Source: a virus
IMG/VR virus record: IMGVR_UViG_3300032322_002033
Span: 1-64,000 of that record
Strand: one strand, 5' to 3'
Length of the DNA stretch: 64,000 nucleotides
The translations under genes and the position numbers were made by a program. The notes under the pieces were generated by a model. That model saw only the letters and a list, made by a program, of their open reading frames with translations, made no database searches and had not been told where the DNA came from. Of this stretch, positions 7,636 through 14,493 are shown one piece after another (position 1 is the first letter of the stretch; each line of letters begins with the position of its first letter).

Positions 7636-9495
7636 ATGGGAGCATTATTAGAAAGTGGATTAGTAGGTAACATCGGTCTTAAGCACCTTAAAGTTATCAA
7701 AGAAGACACTATAAACAAATGGGACAAATTAGGGTTCCTAGAAGGTCTACGTGGCCACCTAAAAGAAAATGTAGCTCAGTTGTATGAAAACCAAGCTTCA
7801 TTCTTAATCAACGAATCTTCATCTACAACTGATTCAGGTTCATTCGAAACTGTGGTATTCCCTATCATCAGACGTGTGTTCTCTAAATTGTTAGCGAATG
7901 AAATCGTATCTGTACAAGCTATGAACTTACCAATCGGTAAATTGTTTTACTTTGTACCTCAAATCCAAGGTTATACTGCAGCAACTCCCTCAGTTGCACA
8001 AGGTGAAACTAATGGTCACTACGCACCATTTGGAGCCCCAAATTCAAATGCGACAAGTATTAACGCAGGTTATGAAGGTTCAAATGCTTATGCTAAAAAT
8101 CTTTATGATTTATTCTATGAAGGTAGTGAAGGAGCTTTAGACCCTCCTGGATTGTTTGACTACTCTAAAGGTCGTTTCTACTGGTTATCAGCCGCAACAT
8201 CTACAGTTTCTTGGTCAAATGGTTATATGGTATCTACAAATTTAACTAGTGGTGATGTTTATCGTAAAGTAATCATTGCAATGTCAGGATTCTCTAGCAC
8301 AGGTGCTGGTAAATTAATCGGACCTGACGGACAAGAAATGGATAATGAAGCGTTCTTATCAGATTTGACTTTATTCCCTAACTCAACAATGGTTACTCAA
8401 GTAAACACTGCCGCAGGTGCTACAATTTTAGGTGCAACAACACCTCTTTTATTCCGTGTTGTAACTCAAAAATATGGAAAAGGTATTGTTCAGTATGGTT
8501 CAACAACTACTACGTCATTCCCAGGTACTAACACTGGTGGTGGAAATGGTGGTACTTTCCAAGATTTATGTTCACAAAATGGTGTAATTTATTTGGAAGT
8601 TGACTTACAATTCCCAGCATGTATTTCTTGTGGTCAGTCTAGTCCTGATGGATATACTGGAGCAACTTTAACTGCCGCAGCAATTACTGGTGACACAAAC
8701 GTTATTAGAGCGTTCTATAAGAGATATGAAGAGTTAGAATTTGAAGACAAAATCGGTGAAGTTTCTTTCAATTTGGAGTCTGTAACAGTTTCTGTAACTG
8801 AAAGAAAATTAAGAGCACAATGGTCTCCTGAATTGGCACAAGACGTTGCGGCATTCCACAACATCGACGCTGAGGCTGAATTAACAGCTTTATTGTCTGA
8901 ACAAGTTGCGGCTGAAATTGACCGTGAAATCTTACGTGACTTACGTAAAGGTGCAGCTTGGACATTACGTTGGGATTACAACGGATGGAAGAGACTGAAC
9001 AACCAAGCTACTCCATACACTCAAAAAGACTGGAACCAAACTTTGATTACTGCGATTAACCAAATCTCAGCTCAAATTCACAAGTCTACTTTAAGAGGTG
9101 GAGCTAACTGGATTGTTGTTTCTTCTGAAATCAGTGCTATTTTTGATGACTTGGAATACTTCCACGTATCAAACGCAGCTCCTGAGCAAGACCAATACAA
9201 CATGGGTATTGAAAGAGTAGGAACATTGAGTGGACGTTACCAAGTGTATCGTGACCCATACTTCCCACCAAATACTATCTTGATTGGTCATAAAGGTACA
9301 TCTTTATTGGATACTGGTTACATCTACGCTCCATATGTACCTCTACAATTAACTCCAACTATGTATAACCCATTCAACTTCACACCTATCAAAGGTATCA
9401 TGACACGTTACGCTAAGAAGATGGTTAACAACCGTTTCTATGGACGTATCGTAGTTGATGGAGTTCGTACATTTGACTTGAGAGAATTAAGATAA
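7636..9495 (+). CDS. Major capsid protein (gp23-like)
   Basis: HK97-fold capsid protein, 619 aa (T4 gp23 is 521). The N-terminal region (LGFLEGLRGHLKENVAQLYE) and the block VFPIIRRVFSKLLANEIVS, followed by VQAMNLPIGKLFYF, are typical of T4-like gp23. The C-terminal part (GIERVGTLSGRYQVYRDPYF and GRIVVDGVRTFDLREL) is equally typical. The motif FLINE-S at 57-61 fits the gp21 cleavage rule, so the mature protein probably starts at Ser61, near the T4 site (65/66). An insertion at about 150-350 (Gly/Thr/Ser-rich) explains the extra length. Codon choice differs from the neighbours, with many CGT, AAC, GAC and TTC codons, as expected for the most abundant virion protein. Confidence 0.97.
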   Translation: MGALLESGLVGNIGLKHLKVIKEDTINKWDKLGFLEGLRGHLKENVAQLYENQASFLINESSSTTDSGSFETVVFPIIRRVFSKLLANEIVSVQAMNLPIGKLFYFVPQIQGYTAATPSVAQGETNGHYAPFGAPNSNATSINAGYEGSNAYAKNLYDLFYEGSEGALDPPGLFDYSKGRFYWLSAATSTVSWSNGYMVSTNLTSGDVYRKVIIAMSGFSSTGAGKLIGPDGQEMDNEAFLSDLTLFPNSTMVTQVNTAAGATILGATTPLLFRVVTQKYGKGIVQYGSTTTTSFPGTNTGGGNGGTFQDLCSQNGVIYLEVDLQFPACISCGQSSPDGYTGATLTAAAITGDTNVIRAFYKRYEELEFEDKIGEVSFNLESVTVSVTERKLRAQWSPELAQDVAAFHNIDAEAELTALLSEQVAAEIDREILRDLRKGAAWTLRWDYNGWKRLNNQATPYTQKDWNQTLITAINQISAQIHKSTLRGGANWIVVSSEISAIFDDLEYFHVSNAAPEQDQYNMGIERVGTLSGRYQVYRDPYFPPNTILIGHKGTSLLDTGYIYAPYVPLQLTPTMYNPFNFTPIKGIMTRYAKKMVNNRFYGRIVVDGVRTFDLRELR

Positions 9496-9515
9496 TATAT
9501 CTTAACCCAAATATA

Positions 9516-9543
9516 AAAAGGTCAGAGAAATCTGACCTTTTTT
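9516..9543. terminator. Bidirectional terminator after the capsid gene
   Basis: Perfect 11-bp stem AAAAGGTCAGA / TCTGACCTTTT (9516-9526 and 9531-9541) capped by a GAAA tetraloop, with A on one side and T on the other. It can end both the capsid transcript and the opposing small gene, whose stop lies in the right arm. Confidence 0.92.
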
Positions 9544-9796
9544 ATTTATTAGTAATTACTCGAATTGACTTGGAGATTGCTTCAGATTCTTCTAATCTAA
9601 AAGCACCTCTTGTATATGCTGATTTAACTGCTTCAATTACACAATATAAAGCTTGGTCATAGTTTAAATTAGAAATAAATCTATCTAAATCATCATAGTT
9701 TGAGTATTGAATTGAATCAAACAACTCTCCAATTGGGGATATTTTATTTAATTCATTATTAATATCTTGTTTTAATTTTTCTGCGTCATTTTCCAT
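9542..9796 (-). CDS. Hypothetical protein
   Basis: 84 aa, unrecognised. It is acidic and helical, with IQYSNYDDLDRFI followed by SNLNYDQALYCVIEAV and a C-terminal SKSIRVITNK. It faces the capsid gene tail-to-tail and shares its bidirectional terminator. Its start faces the next + strand gene across a 37-bp divergent gap. No function can be assigned. Confidence 0.65.
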   Translation of the reverse strand: MENDAEKLKQDINNELNKISPIGELFDSIQYSNYDDLDRFISNLNYDQALYCVIEAVKSAYTRGAFRLEESEAISKSIRVITNK

Positions 9797-9805
9797 ATTA
9801 AAATA

Positions 9806-9813
9806 TATTTATA
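9806..9813 (+). promoter_or_regulatory. TATTTATA element (putative late promoter)
   Basis: Lies in the divergent gap, 20 nt before the ATG at 9834. Spacing is longer than the 12-15 nt seen at most other sites. Confidence 0.4.
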
Positions 9814-9833
9814 ATAAACGTTATTGTCAATTA

Positions 9834-10787
9834 ATGAGTAATAGAAAAGAAATATTGGAAATCATTAAATTAATGGAAGATTATAATTCTGTTAATGAAT
9901 CAACAAGTGACTCATCAGGAAGTAGAGGTTCATACGTTGCTCCAATAATGCCGGGGTTTAGAAAGTTTAAAAAAACTCAATTGGCTCCGTTTAATACTCG
10001 AGTATCAAAATATGATGATTCTGAATTAGCGTATGATAGTTATGATGGTGAAATGGATACCCCAAAATCTGAAATACAAAAAATAGAAAAAAAGGCTAAA
10101 AAAATATCTAATTACGTTGCAAAACATTTTGTCGCTAACGATGAGGATGGGGATATTATGAATAACAATCCAATTTTTAAAAATAAAAATAAAAATATTT
10201 CTAAACCATTTGTTAGTGAATCAGATAGTACAATTACCGCTGGTGAGTATACTGGACCAATAGAAATTGGATTAAAAAAATGGAGAAAACAAGAATTAGG
10301 ACCCTTTACTGAATTTTCAAAACACCCTGTAAATAAAACAAAAAAACAAAAAACTTTAAAAAATAACATTAAAAAAATAGTAGGTGTTTGGGAAAAACAT
10401 CATGAAGATGGGTATGAAATACCTACTCATGACGCACATTCAATTAATGAAGATTTAGGCGTTTGGTTTGGAACTAAGAAAAAACCTAAGGGTAGTAAAC
10501 AACCAAAAGGTCCATGGGTTAACATTTGTAGGAAAGTTGACGGTAAACACCCACCTTGTGGTAGACCTGACGCTTCTGATAAAGCATATCCAAAATGTAG
10601 AGCCGCAGGTGTTGCGGGTAAAATGTCCGATTCACAAAAAAAGGCTGCATGTGCTCAAAAAAGAAGGGCTGAAAAATCAAACCCAAAAAGTGGTACGGGA
10701 AATAAACCAAAAATGGTATCTTACAAACCTAAGAAAAAAACTAATGAATCAATCATCATTAGTTTAATTAGAAAAGCAATAAATTAA
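9834..10787 (+). CDS. Predicted virion internal protein with duplicated motif and Cys/Lys-rich tail
   Basis: 317 aa. The N-terminus (EILEIIKLMEDYNSVNES) looks like a capsid-targeting sequence, with possible protease sites after LME and VNE. Residues about 33-55 (GSYVAPIMPGFRKFKKTQL) and 138-160 (GEYTGPIEIGLKKWRKQEL) are copies of one unit ending L(A/G)PF. The C-terminal domain begins LGVWFGTKKKPKG and contains NICRKVDGKHPPCGRP, KAYPKCRAAGVAGKM and KKAACAQKRR. It resembles small basic Cys-containing phage domains (DUF6321-like, from memory) that may bind DNA or metal. The stop codon overlaps the convergent next gene by 4 nt. Confidence 0.75.
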   Translation: MSNRKEILEIIKLMEDYNSVNESTSDSSGSRGSYVAPIMPGFRKFKKTQLAPFNTRVSKYDDSELAYDSYDGEMDTPKSEIQKIEKKAKKISNYVAKHFVANDEDGDIMNNNPIFKNKNKNISKPFVSESDSTITAGEYTGPIEIGLKKWRKQELGPFTEFSKHPVNKTKKQKTLKNNIKKIVGVWEKHHEDGYEIPTHDAHSINEDLGVWFGTKKKPKGSKQPKGPWVNICRKVDGKHPPCGRPDASDKAYPKCRAAGVAGKMSDSQKKAACAQKRRAEKSNPKSGTGNKPKMVSYKPKKKTNESIIISLIRKAIN

Positions 10788-10975
10788 TCTTCTCTTTTAT
10801 ATTTTGTAACGGGGAAGTTAGAATTTAATTCATTAAGTGCACTTACGTACTCATCACCATATTCACCAATTCTACTTATTACATCATCACAAAACATTCT
10901 TCTTTCGAACATTGTGTATTTTGCAAAACTCTCTTTAAGATGTTTTTTAACTATTTTAGATAATTCCTTGCTCAT
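10784..10975 (-). CDS. Small protein with capsid-targeting-like N-terminus
   Basis: 63 aa from ATG at 10975. An upstream GTG at 11002 is in frame, but it is part of the TATTTATA element, so I prefer the ATG. MSKELSKIVKKHLKESF is an amphipathic helix ending in LKE-S, which fits the gp21 rule. The rest (FERRMFCDDVISRIGEYGDEY) is not recognised. It overlaps the upstream gene by 20 nt and the convergent gene by 4 nt. Confidence 0.65.
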   Translation of the reverse strand: MSKELSKIVKKHLKESFAKYTMFERRMFCDDVISRIGEYGDEYVSALNELNSNFPVTKYKRED

Positions 10976-11378
10976 TTTCTGATATTTTATTATAAATATC
11001 ACTTAATGAATCTTTTATCTGTAAAATCATCTCAGTATCATACATTTCACCTCTTTTTTCCAACTCATTTTCAAATGAATTAGTTAGTTTTCTTTCATTA
11101 TTAGGGGTTAATTTGATTTCATATGAATATCTATGATTGGCAACTGACAATATGTTATCGCAAATCACCATATAGACCCCCAATTTTTCATTTTTAATGT
11201 AGTACTTAACACTTTTAGGGGTGTAGACTAAAATGGACGAATTATCCCTTATTAATGACTTTGCAACCTGAACGCAAAGGGATTCATATTTCTTTTGTTC
11301 GACAATGTGGTTAGGTCGACTGATTGAGTTTCTTAGGAAAATTCTAAGTTTGTAGTACTGTTTCTTAATTGGGTTCAT
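10956..11378 (-). CDS. Hypothetical protein
   Basis: 140 aa, unrecognised. The basic N-terminus (NPIKKQYYKLRIFLR) is followed by predicted strands (SSILVYTPKSVKYYIKNEK, LGVYMVICDN, YSYEIKLTP) and an acidic C-terminal helix. The mixed alpha/beta pattern suggests a small globular protein. It is preceded by a host-type promoter rather than a TATTTAT element, so it may be expressed early. Confidence 0.65.
   Translation of the reverse strand: MNPIKKQYYKLRIFLRNSISRPNHIVEQKKYESLCVQVAKSLIRDNSSILVYTPKSVKYYIKNEKLGVYMVICDNILSVANHRYSYEIKLTPNNERKLTNSFENELEKRGEMYDTEMILQIKDSLSDIYNKISENEQGII
10991..10998 (-). promoter_or_regulatory. TATTTATA element (putative late promoter)
   Basis: Minus-strand TATTTATA, 15 nt before the ATG at 10975, inside the end of the upstream gene. 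The spacing matches the main class. Confidence 0.5.
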
Positions 11379-11397
11379 ATTATTGATGAATATGAAA

Positions 11398-11427
11398 CAA
11401 AGATAATCAAAAAACTAATACTAACAA
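11398..11427 (-). promoter_or_regulatory. Bacteroidota-type promoter (TTG-N19-TATCTTTG)
   Basis: On the minus strand TATCTTTG (11405 to 11398) is an exact TAnnTTTG -7 box. A TTG (11427-11425) lies 19 nt upstream as a -33 element. The ATG at 11378 follows 19 nt later. This is the known primary-sigma promoter pattern of Bacteroidota. A chance match in AT-rich DNA is possible. Confidence 0.45.
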
Positions 11428-11435
11428 TAAGGTTG

Positions 11436-11924
11436 TTAAGATTTAATAAACAATTTAATAAAGGATACCCAAGTTTCTAAATCGTTTTCATTCCTACCAA
11501 TATTCGCAGAATAACAAGTGAGAACTACATTATCTTTTGTATAACCTTTGTCCCTATCTAATCTATCTAATGATGGTTGTTGTGGATGTTTTGATTTATC
11601 TGATGGGACTAAAGGAGTTTTAAACCAATAACATAATCCATTTTGTCTCTCAAACATCTCGTTAATGTCCTCAACTGTTAATGTGTTTTCTATATTTCTG
11701 TGTTTTGAATCATTAATTAAAGTATTTTGCCAAAGCCTAACTCTTCTTTCTTTTTGTTTTTTCCCTTCAGTTTTTCTAAACTCAGAATCTTTCCTTTTTT
11801 GTCTTTTGTATTCTCTTGTTACATTAAGGACACATAATTTGCATTTTGTCCCTCTTTGTGATTTGTAAAAATCATCTTTATTTTTTGTTTTACCGCAAAT
11901 ACTACAAGTTTTATGTATTTCCAT
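11436..11924 (-). CDS. HNH endonuclease (free-standing homing type)
   Basis: 162 aa from the ATG at 11924. An in-frame ATG at 11948 would add 8 residues, but a TATTTATA element lies between the two. The N-terminal zinc-ribbon-like part has C7-x2-C10 and C28-x2-C31, followed by a very basic helix. The C-terminal nuclease part reads NGLCYWFKTPL, then SLDRLDRDKGYTKDNVVLTC and YSANIGRN, the His/Asn/Asn-type core of phage HNH enzymes where DR.D..KGYT.DN is conserved. A role in DNA cutting and gene spread is usual for the family. It is flanked by unrelated small genes. Confidence 0.85.
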   Translation of the reverse strand: MEIHKTCSICGKTKNKDDFYKSQRGTKCKLCVLNVTREYKRQKRKDSEFRKTEGKKQKERRVRLWQNTLINDSKHRNIENTLTVEDINEMFERQNGLCYWFKTPLVPSDKSKHPQQPSLDRLDRDKGYTKDNVVLTCYSANIGRNENDLETWVSFIKLFIKS

Positions 11925-11927
11925 ATA

Positions 11928-11935
11928 TATAAATA
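11928..11935 (-). promoter_or_regulatory. TATTTATA element before HNH gene
   Basis: Minus-strand TATTTATA, 3 nt before the ATG at 11924 and just after the terminator of the previous gene. Same short-spacing class as the terminase site. Confidence 0.35.
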
Positions 11936-11960
11936 TATGGGTATACATAAAAATACAAAA

Positions 11961-11986
11961 AAAAAGAAGAATTATTTCTTCTTTTT
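11961..11986 (-). terminator. Terminator overlapping a stop codon
   Basis: Perfect 11-bp stem (11961-11971 with 11976-11986), loop TTAT. On the minus strand it is followed by more T. The stem includes the poly-Lys end and stop codon of the 11972-12475 gene, an economical coding/terminator overlap. Confidence 0.75.
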
Positions 11987-12475
11987 AGAACCACAATACG
12001 GAGGGGAACATCTTTTTTTACCATCTAATCCTGGCATTCTACCTTGACATACTTGAACTCCGTAACCATTCGAATAAGCTGAGGGGTGTACTTTAAATTT
12101 AGATTTTGCGGCGGCATAACCACGAGAACAAAGTTTTGTGCCGGCCTTTTTACGACCTTCATTCATTTGGTATAGGGCTAATGCTTTGTCAGGGTCTTTT
12201 TCGGTCATTGCTAAATCGTCGATAATATTATCATCTTCCATCATATCACCACCTTGTGTTTCATTCATTATGAAATCAAAAACTTGGTCCATGTTGTTCT
12301 TTGCTTCCGCAATATGGTCTTGAGCCCAATCATGTCCATCAGATAAAATTCCCTCAACCATATTACGGTCTAAATCTAACAATAAGTCACATTGTCTTCT
12401 CATTTGTTCTAAATTACTGAAAAACATATATCTTTCAGATTCTTCTTTTAAAATTTTTTTAATTAATTTTTCCAT
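11972..12475 (-). CDS. Predicted virion internal protein with Cys/Lys-rich tail
   Basis: 167 aa, three parts. Residues 1-11 (MEKLIKKILKE) form an amphipathic helix ending LKE, like a T4 capsid-targeting sequence. The acidic middle (DWAQDHIAEAKNNMDQVFDF) resembles a helical segment I recall from many phage proteins. The C-terminal part (KKAGTKLCSRGYAAAKSKF, PSAYSNGYGVQVCQGRMPG, KKRCSPPYCGSKKKK) is basic with five Cys and may bind metal or DNA. It lies 4 nt after the next upstream gene in the same transcript. Function unknown. Confidence 0.72.
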   Translation of the reverse strand: MEKLIKKILKEESERYMFFSNLEQMRRQCDLLLDLDRNMVEGILSDGHDWAQDHIAEAKNNMDQVFDFIMNETQGGDMMEDDNIIDDLAMTEKDPDKALALYQMNEGRKKAGTKLCSRGYAAAKSKFKVHPSAYSNGYGVQVCQGRMPGLDGKKRCSPPYCGSKKKK

Positions 12476-12479
12476 ATTA

Positions 12480-12983
12480 TTAAGTCATTAAATCACCTTT
12501 TAAGTCATTACATACAATACTTAGAAACGATTCGATTTCATGTTCTAATCCTTCGTATGTTTCAAATAAGTTTACACTTTCATCAGATTCGAAATTACAT
12601 AAAGAATAATTTCCTTCATTATCACAGTAAATTTCACCATAAAATTGGTCATTATTAACTGCTAAATATCCTGTATGAATTATCTCGTCAATATTCTCTT
12701 CTGTTGTCTCATACTGGAATTCCATTTTTGGTATACCTGGTACACCATCAAAAACCCAAGTTTCACCTGAAGGAACTCTGTCTAGTGATGTTATTAATTC
12801 TTCATCATCTAAATAACCACCTGTCTTTGCGTGGTAGTCCAAATATTCCATTTCTTTTTTTGAAAGTTTCTCAATACCGACTTGATTTATCTTATCCAAA
12901 ATTGAGTCAATTTTTTCTTGACTCTCATTCACCACACGTTTGACAATATTAAGAATTTGTTCTTCAGTTATTATTATTTTCAT
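12480..12983 (-). CDS. Predicted internal protein with DUF6576-like segment
   Basis: 167 aa. The start MKIIITEEQILNIVKRVVNE-S is an amphipathic helix of the capsid-targeting type. Residues 24-50 (KIDSILDKINQVGIEKLSKK, then EMEYLD) resemble DUF6576, a short helical motif at the end of Bacteroidota rhomboid proteins. The remaining acidic domain (GYLAVNNDQFYGEIYCDNEG) is unrecognised. Its start overlaps the stop of the large upstream gene by 4 nt (ATGA), so translation is probably coupled. Confidence 0.68.
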   Translation of the reverse strand: MKIIITEEQILNIVKRVVNESQEKIDSILDKINQVGIEKLSKKEMEYLDYHAKTGGYLDDEELITSLDRVPSGETWVFDGVPGIPKMEFQYETTEENIDEIIHTGYLAVNNDQFYGEIYCDNEGNYSLCNFESDESVNLFETYEGLEHEIESFLSIVCNDLKGDLMT

Positions 12984-14473
12984 TTTTGATTAACTATTTG
13001 GAACTGTAATGTTCTTTTATAAGTATCAACTTGTCCTGAAGATAATACTTTAATGTCTATAAAATATTCATTTGGTAATTTATCTCTTGTGTCGAACATA
13101 AAGAAAAATTCATTTGAAGTTCGATTAATCCTTGTCCAATCCTGAACTTGAACTTCTGTTTGACCTTCTCTAACATACACTCTATAAGACGCGGTAACCG
13201 GAGTTAAAACTTCATTTGTACTGTACGCCTTTTTAATAACTACACCGACTTTTCTAATATCTGTGTTTACTATTTTTTCATTTTGTTTGATACCATAAAA
13301 ATCAAAACCATATATTGAGGGGTCTTTACTCTCAGTACCTAAAGTGAAATAATTCTTAAACGGTAATACTACTAAATCATTTGTGATGTTTGGTATTGCA
13401 ATATTATTATATTCTAAATTTGACCATTCATCTGTCCACATACAAGGTGTTGTAATAGACGACGCTGAGAAACTTATTTGATATATACCTGTGGTCACTT
13501 CACAACTAACTTCAGTTGTTACTGTCTCATCTAAATGGTTTCGTATCTCAACTTGTGGGTATTGGTCTAAACTTGTTAGTTCACCATTTATATAGGAATA
13601 AAGGTATAATTTGTTAACTTTATTTGAATAAAAAGAATTTCTATCGTCATCTACAAAATCATTATATGTTGTTTCTAAAAATGGTTGATAGAATGTTTGA
13701 GTATGTCTTGTGAAAAATCCAACTGAATAGTTTTGTGTTAATCCTGATAAGTTTTCTAATTCAGGGACAAATGCTATCCCCCATCCTGTAACACCTGTGG
13801 TACCTCCGGTCAATATTGAATTAATTTCATTTGTCATATTAAATTCAATATCTTCATTACCAAATTCAAAATGTTGAGTATCAACAATAATTAAATTATT
13901 ATAATTAACATTACCATTATTTTTATTTGAATATATCCCGTATTCACTCCACCCACTTAAAGTATTTCTTTGGTACCAATTGGATGGTCTATTTGAATAT
14001 GATTTATCTTCAGGTAATACAAGTGGTGTTAATAAAGCATTTGTTGAGTTTTCTGTTTTTTTAATGTCGTAGTAATCATATCCGACGCCTTCATCCCATG
14101 TTTGTGGTGTTCCTGTGGTACCTGACGTTTTTGGTATTCTAAATAAAATTAAATCAAATGATGTTGCTCTTTTTCTTCCCTCACTTGTTGATGTGTTCAA
14201 TAATTCATTATCGAATGATGAAGTATTGGTCATACGTAAAGTATGAGTTGTTGATGAAAAATTACATCCGTATTGAGGGATTGTTTTATTTGAAATTTTT
14301 TGAATTAAATCGGTTAAATCTAAATCAAATATAAATCTACTAAATCCTGGTGATGAATAGAAATCAGTAGAAGAGCCAAAGTATAGTTCAGTAATAGGAG
14401 ATTTACCTGTATTGGTAAAACTATTATTAATGATAGTATTATTTCTTTTAAAATATGAACGATGAATTGACAT
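12980..14473 (-). CDS. Putative virion/baseplate structural protein
   Basis: 497 aa, beta-rich, with many Thr, Ser, Asn and Gly, no signal peptide and no membrane segment. N-terminal FGSSTDFYSSPGFSRFIFDL is followed by repeated strand-turn patterns. The C-terminal YRVYVREGQTEVQVQDWTR, then IKVLSSGQVDTYKRTLQFQI, looks like an Ig-like or fibronectin-like domain. It shares the operon direction with the gp5-like and other baseplate candidates and has its own TATTTATC element. I cannot name the family. A virion role is inferred from composition and neighbours. Confidence 0.65.
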   Translation of the reverse strand: MSIHRSYFKRNNTIINNSFTNTGKSPITELYFGSSTDFYSSPGFSRFIFDLDLTDLIQKISNKTIPQYGCNFSSTTHTLRMTNTSSFDNELLNTSTSEGRKRATSFDLILFRIPKTSGTTGTPQTWDEGVGYDYYDIKKTENSTNALLTPLVLPEDKSYSNRPSNWYQRNTLSGWSEYGIYSNKNNGNVNYNNLIIVDTQHFEFGNEDIEFNMTNEINSILTGGTTGVTGWGIAFVPELENLSGLTQNYSVGFFTRHTQTFYQPFLETTYNDFVDDDRNSFYSNKVNKLYLYSYINGELTSLDQYPQVEIRNHLDETVTTEVSCEVTTGIYQISFSASSITTPCMWTDEWSNLEYNNIAIPNITNDLVVLPFKNYFTLGTESKDPSIYGFDFYGIKQNEKIVNTDIRKVGVVIKKAYSTNEVLTPVTASYRVYVREGQTEVQVQDWTRINRTSNEFFFMFDTRDKLPNEYFIDIKVLSSGQVDTYKRTLQFQIVNQK

Positions 14474-14485
14474 TATCTTTTTTTA

Positions 14486-14493
14486 GATAAATA
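14486..14493 (-). promoter_or_regulatory. TATTTATC element (putative late promoter)
   Basis: Minus-strand TATTTATC, 12 nt before the ATG at 14473, filling the gap between two virion genes. The downstream spacer CTAAAAAAAGATA closely matches that at 50274-50293. Confidence 0.55.

Noticed and set aside
10976-11002. GTG start for the gene ending at 10784
   Set aside because: The GTG touches the TATTTATA element itself. The ATG at 10975 has the normal 15-nt spacing.
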